The position numbers were made by a program, and so were the translations under genes. Positions 23,249 to 29,300 of a stretch of DNA of 29,300 nt are shown here, in pieces. Below the pieces are notes generated by a model, which worked only from the letters and a program-made list of their open reading frames with translations, was not told the DNA's origin and did no database searches. Source of the DNA: Megasphaera sp. UBA1696 (lineage in GTDB: Bacteria; Bacillota; Negativicutes; Veillonellales; Megasphaeraceae). The stretch covers positions 1-29,300 of the forward strand of contig DCJQ01000038.1 in assembly GCA_002319965.1 (NCBI GenBank). Direction: 5' to 3'. Within the stretch, counting starts at the first letter, position 1. Every line of letters begins with the position of its first letter.

Positions 23249-23971
23249 TTATAGGACGATATGGCTGAAGACGTCGCCGATGGCATCGTGGAGGACGAGG
23301 TCGGCTGCGCTGTCCATATCGGTCGTCGACTTGTTAATCAAGACCAGTTTTTTGCCGCGGTAGTAGCGGACTAAGCCGGCTGCGGGGTAAACGACGAGGC
23401 TCGTGCCGCCGATGATCAGCATGTCGGCCTGGCTGATATAGTGCAGGGACTGTTCGATGACGCCGTTGTCGAGGCCTTCTTCGTAGAGGACGACGTCAGG
23501 TTTTATGGTGCCGCCGCAGGCATCGCACTTAGGAATGCCCGTAGAATCCTTCATATACTGGGCATCGAAAAATTTATGGCAGTGGGTGCAGAAGTTGCGG
23601 TGGACGCTGCCGTGGAGTTCGAGGACATTTTTACTGCCGGCTTTTTGATGGAGGCCGTCGATGTTTTGGGTGACGATGGCCTTTAATTTTCCGGCCTTTT
23701 CCAGTTCTGCCAGCTTGAGGTGGGCCATATTAGGTTTGGCGTTGAGGGCCAGCATCTTATCGCGGTAGAAGCGGTAAAATTCTTCCGGCTGTTCCCGGAA
23801 AAAGGTGTGGCTGAGTATCGTTTCCGGCGGGTATTTATAGTGCTGGTTATAGAGGCCGTCGGTACTGCGGAAATCGGGAATCCCGCTTTCGGTTGAGACG
23901 CCGGCGCCGCCGAAAAAGACGATGTTGTCCGAATGTTTGACCATGTCGACGAACTTTTCAATTGCTGTCAT
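23249..23971 (-). CDS. cobB: NAD-dependent protein deacylase (sirtuin)
   Basis: A 240-residue Sir2-family enzyme removing acyl groups from lysines with NAD as co-substrate. Motifs: GAGVSTESGIPDFR (22-35), TQNIDGLH (101-108), catalytic His120 (ELHGSVH), structural zinc Cys128, Cys131, Cys149 and Cys152, and GGTSLVVYPAAGL (188-200). This is the complete bacterial deacylase form with zinc finger. The frame extends to an ATG at 23989 that overlaps the upstream stop, but AAGGGAG lies 7 bases before ATG 23971, which I choose. It sits between HD-domain and flavoprotein genes on one transcript. Confidence 0.94.
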   Translation of the reverse strand: MTAIEKFVDMVKHSDNIVFFGGAGVSTESGIPDFRSTDGLYNQHYKYPPETILSHTFFREQPEEFYRFYRDKMLALNAKPNMAHLKLAELEKAGKLKAIVTQNIDGLHQKAGSKNVLELHGSVHRNFCTHCHKFFDAQYMKDSTGIPKCDACGGTIKPDVVLYEEGLDNGVIEQSLHYISQADMLIIGGTSLVVYPAAGLVRYYRGKKLVLINKSTTDMDSAADLVLHDAIGDVFSHIVL

Positions 23972-23988
23972 AGAAAAAACTCCCTTCA

Positions 23989-24480
23989 TTACACGCCATA
24001 AGTATATTTCAATAATTCGAGTCCCGCTTTGGTGCGGAACACTTTTTCTTTAAAGGTCCGAATGGCTTCCGGCTTCAGGTGATCTTCATAAGCATTGACC
24101 AAGAAATCGGCTTCCAAGAGGATTTGGTAATCAACCCCGTCGACACCGCTGTAGGTATGGTGATGGGCGATGAGGAAGGTGACCCTGTCGATGAGATGTG
24201 CCGGGGCGCCCAGTTCTTCGAGGATAGCCCGTGCCGGAGCCGGCCCTTCAAGTTCTTGGAAATGGCCGGATGACGAACCGTATTTTTCTTCGGCCTTGTG
24301 AATGCCGATGTCGTGGAGGACAGCCGCTGTTTGGAGGATGGACTGCTCATCCTCTGAGAGACCTTCCAACCGACCGATGGTGTCGGCATAGGCATAGACT
24401 TTCAGGAAATGGTGGATACGCCGGGCGTCGTCTTTGTCATAGGCGACGGCCTTTTGGATGACCTGCTCGATGGATATCAT
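23989..24480 (-). CDS. HD-domain phosphohydrolase
   Basis: A 163-residue single HD domain. The metal ligands are visible as His23/His24 (RIHHFLKV), His56-Asp57 (LHDIGIH), His106-His108 (AHHHTY) and Asp125 (LEADFLVNA). HD proteins of this size hydrolyse nucleotides or other phosphomonoesters; the substrate cannot be read from sequence. AAAGGCAGG precedes ATG 24480. It is the first gene of a three-gene - strand operon and reads towards the sirtuin gene, whose coding region starts 17 bases after the HD stop codon. Divergent from the AGCS symporter gene. Confidence 0.85.
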   Translation of the reverse strand: MISIEQVIQKAVAYDKDDARRIHHFLKVYAYADTIGRLEGLSEDEQSILQTAAVLHDIGIHKAEEKYGSSSGHFQELEGPAPARAILEELGAPAHLIDRVTFLIAHHHTYSGVDGVDYQILLEADFLVNAYEDHLKPEAIRTFKEKVFRTKAGLELLKYTYGV

Positions 24481-24504
24481 AAAAACGCCTGCCTTTCTAT
24501 CGAT

Positions 24505-24556
24505 ATTATACTACATAATGAATGATTATAAAAATTATCCTGTGCTAATTTGTCAA
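24505..24556 (-). promoter_or_regulatory. promoter region of the HD-sirtuin-flavoprotein operon
   Basis: On the - strand TTGACA (24556-24551) is followed by TATAAT at 24530-24525, a 20-bp spacing that is long, and by another TATAAT at 24510-24505 with TTTATA 16 bp before it. Which pair is used is unclear. Confidence 0.45.
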
Positions 24557-24570
24557 AAACCATTGACAAA
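24549..24570. promoter_or_regulatory. symmetric divergent -35 region
   Basis: TTTGTCAA (24549-24556), AAACCA, TTGACAAA (24563-24570) is a perfect 8-bp inverted repeat. It places a consensus TTGACA on each strand: 24563-24568 facing the symporter and 24556-24551 facing the HD gene. Confidence 0.6.
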
Positions 24571-24592
24571 GTGTCCATTTATATCTTATGAT
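24563..24592 (+). promoter_or_regulatory. promoter of the AGCS symporter gene
   Basis: TTGACA at 24563-24568, 18-bp spacer, TATGAT at 24587-24592. The -10 overlaps an ATG at 24588, which excludes that codon as the start. Confidence 0.65.
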
Positions 24593-24650
24593 TTTTTATA
24601 GGAATTGTTACATTTATTTATCATTTTTTATTATGGTTAGGAGTGGTTTT

Positions 24651-26057
24651 ATGGTCATGGACGTCCTGAATTACCTTGACGATGTCCTTTATTATCCGAT
24701 TTTAATGGTCATCCTCGTTGCAGCCGGCCTCGTTTTCTCGTGGAAAACACGGCTCATCCAGCTTCGTATGTTTGCTGAAAGTATCCGCGTCGTCATGGAA
24801 AAGCCGACAAAAGACGGAAACGTATCGTCATTCCAGGCCCTCATGGTTTCGACGGCCTCCCGTGTCGGTACGGGCAATATCATCGGCGTATCGACGGCAA
24901 TCTGCCTCGGCGGCCCGGGCTCGGTCTTTTGGATGTGGATTATCGCCATCATCGGCGGTGCAACGGCCTTCATCGAAAGCACACTGGCTCAGGTTTACAA
25001 ACGCCGCAACGCCTTAGGACACAGCTACGGCGGCCCGGCTTACTACATTGAAACGGCCATGCATAACCGCGGTCTGGGCGTCCTCTTTGCCCTGTCCTTG
25101 ATCCTTACCTATGCCGGCGGCTTCAATCTTCTCTGTTCGTTTAATATGCAGTCGACCTTCCTCGTGTATGACTTCTATGATCCTACGATGACGCCGTGGA
25201 TTCTCGGGGCCATTTTTGCAGCCCTCGTCGGCTACTGCCTCATCGGCGGCGGCCAGCGCATCATCAAGGTCACGTCGGTCATGGTACCGGTCATGGGCGC
25301 CCTCTACATTTTGGCAGCCTTAGTCGTCGTCGTCGCTCATATTTCCAACCTGCCTCAGGTATTTTCCATGATCTTCGCCGATGCCTTTGATTTTGAAGCC
25401 ATCTTCGGCGGCGTTTCCGGTTCCTGCCTCATTTACGGCATCAAGCGCGGCCTTTACTCGAACGAAGCCGGTATCGGTTCGGCTCCGAACGCAGCAGCTG
25501 CTGCTGACGTCAGCCACCCTGTCAAACAGGGGCTGGTCCAGATGCTGTCGGTCTTCATCGATACCCTCTTAGTTTGTAGTGCTACGGCTTTCATGGGCCT
25601 CTTCTCCGGCGTTCCCATCGTGAAAGAAGCAGCCGGTGCCGCCTATGTGCAGAGTGCAGCCTCTGCCGTATTCGGCGGATTCGGACCGCTCCTCATCACG
25701 CTTTGCATGCTCCTCTTCGGTTTTTCGACGCTTATCGGCAACTTATACTACGTCGACAACTGTATCCGCTTCATCCATAAAGGGGCTCCGTCTCAGAGCT
25801 TCGTCCATAGCTTCCGCATCGTCTGCATCGCCGTCGTCTTCATCGGTGCCGGCATGTCTATGGCCGCCGTCTGGGCCATTGCCGACATCCTGATGGCCAT
25901 CATGTGCTTCATCAACATCCCGGCCTGCTTTATCCTCAGCAAAGTCGCCGTCAATGCCATGAAGGATTATCAGCAGCAGCGTGAAGCCGGGCAGATTCCG
26001 GTCTTTAAAGCAGCATCTATCGGCATCGACGAAAGTACCGTACAGTATTGGAAATAA
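24651..26057 (+). CDS. sodium:alanine/glycine symporter, AGCS family
   Basis: A 468-residue membrane protein of the AGCS family (alanine or glycine:cation symporter), importing small neutral amino acids with sodium. Family segments: ALMVSTASRVGTGNIIGVSTAICLGGPGSVFWMW near the N-terminus, HSYGGPAYYIE, and IKRGLYSNEAGIGSAPNAAAAADVSHPVKQG in the middle. About ten hydrophobic segments follow family pattern. The frame starts at 24588, inside the promoter -10 box. ATG 24651 has AGGAG at 24639-24643, 7 bases upstream, and is chosen; ATG 24633 and 24657 are alternatives. It has its own promoter. No clear terminator follows before the ileS promoter. Substrate within the family is uncertain. Confidence 0.9.
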   Translation: MVMDVLNYLDDVLYYPILMVILVAAGLVFSWKTRLIQLRMFAESIRVVMEKPTKDGNVSSFQALMVSTASRVGTGNIIGVSTAICLGGPGSVFWMWIIAIIGGATAFIESTLAQVYKRRNALGHSYGGPAYYIETAMHNRGLGVLFALSLILTYAGGFNLLCSFNMQSTFLVYDFYDPTMTPWILGAIFAALVGYCLIGGGQRIIKVTSVMVPVMGALYILAALVVVVAHISNLPQVFSMIFADAFDFEAIFGGVSGSCLIYGIKRGLYSNEAGIGSAPNAAAAADVSHPVKQGLVQMLSVFIDTLLVCSATAFMGLFSGVPIVKEAAGAAYVQSAASAVFGGFGPLLITLCMLLFGFSTLIGNLYYVDNCIRFIHKGAPSQSFVHSFRIVCIAVVFIGAGMSMAAVWAIADILMAIMCFINIPACFILSKVAVNAMKDYQQQREAGQIPVFKAASIGIDESTVQYWK

Positions 26058-26063
26058 ATCCTC

Positions 26064-26092
26064 TTGACAAATAGGGGGAGAGACCTTACAAT
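26064..26092 (+). promoter_or_regulatory. promoter of the ileS T-box leader
   Basis: TTGACA at 26064-26069, 17-bp spacer, TACAAT at 26087-26092. Transcript start near 26099, about 40 bases before stem I of the T-box. A small inverted repeat ATACAAT/ATTGTAT lies at 26101-26118. Confidence 0.75.
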
Positions 26093-26138
26093 ACGCTTAT
26101 ATACAATGATAATTGTATTAAATAATTAAGCGTAAAAG

Positions 26139-26362
26139 CTATGAACAAGACGGCCGATATGGCGCAGCCTTTTTAGCGAACTGGGGATGGTGAAAGCCCG
26201 GCAGAGGCTGTATATCGGCGGATCACTTGGGAGCTGCAGCTGTGAACCAGCTGCCGGGTCGCATCGTTATATTGCGTCAAAGTGGCTGCGTGAGCAGTCA
26301 ATAGGGTGGTACCACGGTGATTACGTCTTCGTCCCTTTTTGGGGCGGAGACGTTATTTTTTT
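26139..26362 (+). promoter_or_regulatory. T-box leader, isoleucine specific, upstream of ileS
   Basis: Stem I: CAAG (26146-26149) pairs with CTTG (26226-26229), then a specifier loop, then GCCGATAT (26153-26160) with ATATCGGC (26212-26219) and CAGCCT with AGGCTG. The apical part has the AGCGA bulge and GGTGAAAG loop. The specifier loop contains ATC at 26222-26224, an isoleucine codon matching the downstream gene. A perfect GCAGCTG/CAGCTGC stem III follows, then the T-box AGGGTGGTACCACGG (26303-26317) and the competing terminator. Stem II and IIA/B are not evident, so this is a compact form. Uncharged tRNA-Ile should allow readthrough into ileS. Confidence 0.92.
26323..26362 (+). terminator. 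regulated terminator of the ileS T-box
   Basis: ACGTCTTCGTCCC pairs with GGGGCGGAGACGT (G-T pairs included) around TTTTT and is followed by TATTTTTTTT. It is the alternative to the T-box antiterminator. Confidence 0.9.
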
Positions 26363-26388
26363 TCACACAGATAAGAGGAGGAAGCATC

Positions 26389-29184
26389 ATGGATTACGGT
26401 AAGACTTTACATCTGCCCCAGACGGAATTCCCCATGCGCGGCAATTTGCCGAAACGGGAACCGGACTTTTTGAAATTTTGGCAGGATCATGACATTTATA
26501 AAAAACGCTTGCAGAAACGGGACGGAGCGCCTAAGTTCATTCTGCACGACGGCCCTCCCTATGCCAATGGCAAGATTCATATCGGCCATGCTTTAAACAA
26601 AGTATTAAAAGACATTATCCTTAAATATAAGACGCAGCAGGGCTGCTATACCAAGTACGTTCCCGGCTGGGATACCCACGGCCTTCCGATTGAACACGCC
26701 GTCATCAAGGATACGGGCCTCAATCGCCACGAAATGACGCCCCTTGACTTGCGTGCTAAATGCCGCGACTACGCCTTAGCCCGCGTCGAAGAACAGAAGA
26801 AAGACTTCATCCGCCTGGGTGTTCTTGGCAATTGGGAAGATCCCTACCTGACCCTTCGCAAGCACGTCGAAGTCGCTCAGATCGGCGTCTTTGGCGAAAT
26901 GGCTAAAAAAGGCTATATCTACAAGGGCCTGAAGACCGTTTACTGGTGCCCGCATTGCGAAACGGCCTTGGCTGAAGCTGAAATCGAATACAACGACGAT
27001 AAATCGTTCTCCATCTACGTCAAGTTCAAATCCGTCGACGTCAGCGGCCATATGCCGAAAGATGCCGATCCGGAAAAGGTATTCGCCCTCATTTGGACGA
27101 CGACGCCTTGGACCATTCCCTGCAACCTGGCCATCAGTGCCAACGAAAACTTGGAATACGTCTGGGTTCGCGTCGGCGATGAATATCTCCTGATGGCTAA
27201 GGAACGAGTCGACGTTACCATGCAGGCCGGTAAGGTTACGGACTACGAAGTCCTGCCCGACGTCATGACGGGCAAACAGCTCGAAGGCATGGTATTCATG
27301 CATCCCTTCTATGACCGCAAGGTCCCGGTCATCCTGGGTGATCACGTCACCCTCGAAGCCGGCACGGGCCTCGTCCACACGGCGCCTGACCATGGGCAAG
27401 ATGACTTTGATGTCTGCATGAAGTACGAAGCCTGGGGTCTCAAGCCCTTGGGCACTGTCGACGGCTCCGGCCGCTATACCGATAAGGTTCCCGGTTTTGA
27501 AGGTCAGTTCGTCTTCGACGCCAACGTACCGGTCATTAAGAAATTAGCTGAACAGGGAACCCTCTTTGCAAAAAGCACCTTCCGCCATCAGTATCCGCAC
27601 TGCTGGCGCTGCAAGAACCCGATCATCTATCGGGCAACGGAACAGTGGTTTGCCTCCGTCGACGGTTTCCGTCAAAAGGCCCTCGACGCCATCGATACGG
27701 TCAAATGGATTCCGTCCTGGGGCCATGACCGCATCTACAATATGATCCACGACCGCGGCGACTGGTGCATCTCCCGTCAGCGCGTCTGGGGCGTCCCCAT
27801 TCCAATCTTCTACTGCGAAGACTGCGGTGAACACATCATCAACGACGAAACGATCAGCCACTTGCAGGATATGTTTGCCAAAGACGGCTCCGACGCCTGG
27901 TGGATGTACGACGTCAAAGAATTGATGCCTGAAGGCTATAAATGCCCCCACTGCGGCGGTACCCATTTCCGCAAGGAAAGCGACATCATGGACGTTTGGT
28001 TCGACAGCGGCAGCACCCATCAGGGCGTCCTCAAGCACGATCCGGACCTCGATTATCCCTGCGAAATGTACCTTGAAGGCTCGGACCAGCATCGCGGCTG
28101 GTTCAACAGCTCGCTTCTGACCTCCGTTGCCGTTAACGGCTATGCTCCGTATAAATCGGTTCTGACCCACGGCTTTACCGTCGATGGCGAAGGCCGCAAG
28201 ATGAGTAAATCCGTCGGCAACACCGTAGCACCGCAGGAAGTCATCGAAAAATACGGTGCCGATGTCCTTCGCCTGTGGGTATCGTCGGCCGACTACCAGG
28301 GCGATATCCGCCTGTCGCCGAAGATTTTGAAACAGCTCTCCGACGTCTACCGCAAGATCCGCAATACCTTCCGCTATCTCTTGGGCAACTTGGCCGACTT
28401 CGATCCGTCGAAAGATGCCGTTGCCTACCAGGATATGACGGAACTCGATAAATGGGCTCTGCTGCGCATGGAACAAGTCTTCGAAGAAGTCACCGACGCT
28501 TATGAAAACTATCAGTTCCACGTCATGTACCATGCTATCCACAACTTCTGCACCGTCGATTTGAGTGCCATGTACCTCGACGTCATCAAAGACCGCCTGT
28601 ATACGGAAAAGACCGATGCTCCGATCCGCCGCAGCGCTCAGACGGCCATGTACATCATCTTGGATACGCTGGTCAAGATCGTCGCTCCGGTCCTGTCCTT
28701 CACGGCTGAAGAAGTATGGCAGAACATGCCTGCCGTCGACGGCAAAGAAGAAAGTGTCCTCCTCACGGATTGGCCGGAAGCGCACAAAGAATACCTGAAT
28801 GCCGACCTCGACGCTCGTTGGGACCACTTCCTGTCCTATCGCCGCGACCTGACCCGTATCCTTGAAGGGGCTCGTCAGGAACACAAGATCGGCCATGCTC
28901 TCGATGCTGCCGTTACCATCTATGCCGATGGGGAAGACTACGACTTCCTCAGCACCTGGCAGAATCAGCTGGCGGCCTTGCTCATCGTCAGCGAAGCGAA
29001 ACTCGTCAAAGGCGAAGCTCCGGCCGATGCCGCAGCCGGTGAAGACCACAGCGACATGAAGGTCGTCGTCGTACCGTCGAGTGCCGAAAAATGCGAACGT
29101 TGCTGGATGCACACCGACACCGTCGGTTCCGATGCGGCTCATCCGACACTCTGCGCTCGCTGTGCCAGTGTCTTGAGCGAATAA
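26389..29184 (+). CDS. ileS: isoleucyl-tRNA synthetase
   Basis: A 931-residue class I synthetase charging tRNA-Ile, with an editing domain. Signature HIGH is at 64-67 (GKIHIGHALNK) and KMSKS at 604-608 (GRKMSKSVGNT). The C-terminal zinc ribbon CERC...CARC uses Cys902, Cys905, Cys922 and Cys925, as in the bacterial eubacterial-type enzyme. The frame is open from 26317, but that region is the T-box terminator. ATG 26389 follows AGAGGAGG and gives MDYGKTLHLPQTEFPMRGNLPKREP, the usual beginning. Expression is controlled by the T-box. Length matches Bacillus-type IleS (about 920-930). Confidence 0.98.
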   Translation: MDYGKTLHLPQTEFPMRGNLPKREPDFLKFWQDHDIYKKRLQKRDGAPKFILHDGPPYANGKIHIGHALNKVLKDIILKYKTQQGCYTKYVPGWDTHGLPIEHAVIKDTGLNRHEMTPLDLRAKCRDYALARVEEQKKDFIRLGVLGNWEDPYLTLRKHVEVAQIGVFGEMAKKGYIYKGLKTVYWCPHCETALAEAEIEYNDDKSFSIYVKFKSVDVSGHMPKDADPEKVFALIWTTTPWTIPCNLAISANENLEYVWVRVGDEYLLMAKERVDVTMQAGKVTDYEVLPDVMTGKQLEGMVFMHPFYDRKVPVILGDHVTLEAGTGLVHTAPDHGQDDFDVCMKYEAWGLKPLGTVDGSGRYTDKVPGFEGQFVFDANVPVIKKLAEQGTLFAKSTFRHQYPHCWRCKNPIIYRATEQWFASVDGFRQKALDAIDTVKWIPSWGHDRIYNMIHDRGDWCISRQRVWGVPIPIFYCEDCGEHIINDETISHLQDMFAKDGSDAWWMYDVKELMPEGYKCPHCGGTHFRKESDIMDVWFDSGSTHQGVLKHDPDLDYPCEMYLEGSDQHRGWFNSSLLTSVAVNGYAPYKSVLTHGFTVDGEGRKMSKSVGNTVAPQEVIEKYGADVLRLWVSSADYQGDIRLSPKILKQLSDVYRKIRNTFRYLLGNLADFDPSKDAVAYQDMTELDKWALLRMEQVFEEVTDAYENYQFHVMYHAIHNFCTVDLSAMYLDVIKDRLYTEKTDAPIRRSAQTAMYIILDTLVKIVAPVLSFTAEEVWQNMPAVDGKEESVLLTDWPEAHKEYLNADLDARWDHFLSYRRDLTRILEGARQEHKIGHALDAAVTIYADGEDYDFLSTWQNQLAALLIVSEAKLVKGEAPADAAAGEDHSDMKVVVVPSSAEKCERCWMHTDTVGSDAAHPTLCARCASVLSE

Positions 29185-29236
29185 TTTTTCACACCATAAA
29201 GCTTTAGTCCGCGGGACTATCGCCAATTTCCTTATC

Positions 29237-29284
29237 ATGAATAGCCTATGTCTGTCTCTGACAGCATAGGCTATTCATTTTTTT
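29237..29284 (+). terminator. terminator after ileS
   Basis: ATGAATAGCCTATG (29237-29250) pairs perfectly with CATAGGCTATTCAT (29265-29278), with an inner CTGT/ACAG pair, followed by a run of T. Confidence 0.92.
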
Positions 29285-29300
29285 GGCGCCGAATAGGCAT

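Noticed and set aside
23249..24480. Sirtuin plus HD-domain gene as an anti-phage system
   Set aside because: The sirtuin is the short, complete protein-deacylase type with zinc finger, not the Sir2-like domain fused to or paired with defence partners such as HerA or Argonaute. No nuclease, helicase or mobile-element context is present.
27544..29238. 564-codon open frame on the - strand opposite ileS
   Set aside because: It mirrors ileS codon structure, has no ribosome site or family motif, and ileS is certain. Similar shadow frames lie opposite larA, mutS2, metA and metY and were dropped for the same reason.
1..29300. CRISPR arrays, insertion sequences, integrase or attachment sites
   Set aside because: No spaced repeat array, transposase-like frame or long terminal repeat was seen on either strand.

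Overview
The window looks like chromosome of a lactate-using Negativicute (Veillonellales), most like Megasphaera. That assignment is inference. It rests on Firmicutes-type gene order (rpmE-yqhQ-prfA-prmC-ywlC), two T-box leaders, Shine-Dalgarno sites of the AAAGGGTG/AGGAGG type, and a lactate permease / flavin D-lactate dehydrogenase / lactate racemase set. There are no insertion sequences, phage genes, CRISPR arrays or rRNA genes. All large genes appear intact.

Layout. (1) 1-5177, lactate use, + strand: an LctP permease, an FAD-linked D-lactate dehydrogenase and a nickel-pincer lactate racemase (larA). Permease and dehydrogenase each have a promoter with the same 14-bp sequence at the same position over the -35 box. 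Together the genes would import D/L-lactate, interconvert the isomers and oxidise D-lactate to pyruvate. (2) 5180-6263: a TerC/YjbE-type membrane protein, then tRNA-Pro(CGG) and tRNA-Ser(GGA) with their own promoter and terminator. (3) 6264-12022, a translation and housekeeping run: rpmE, yqhQ (DUF1385), prfA, prmC, ywlC, rpiB, upp. (4) 12029-14656, - strand: a methionine operon, metY then metA, behind a T-box with specifier ATG. MetA carries Glu111, which predicts acetyl-CoA use and fits the O-acetylhomoserine enzyme MetY. (5) 14836-15965: rplM-rpsI behind a structured leader. (6) 16053-21805: iron-dependent alcohol dehydrogenase, a double U32 protein and mutS2. (7) 21826-24592: an NAD(P)-binding oxidoreductase whose promoter is covered by a perfect 16-3-16 inverted repeat, facing a - strand operon of HD-domain protein, sirtuin and flavodoxin-like protein. 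(8) 24651-29284: an AGCS sodium:alanine/glycine symporter, then ileS behind a compact isoleucine T-box.

No transcription-factor gene is visible, so the proteins acting on the symmetric promoter sites must be encoded elsewhere. I did not find a clearly new multi-gene system. The most interesting signals are regulatory: the paired lactate promoter elements, the 35-bp palindrome at 21831-21865, the divergent -35 palindrome at 24549-24570, and the rplM leader. Several genes need a start downstream of their longest reading frame. For the TerC and AGCS genes the upstream ATG overlaps the promoter -10 box.
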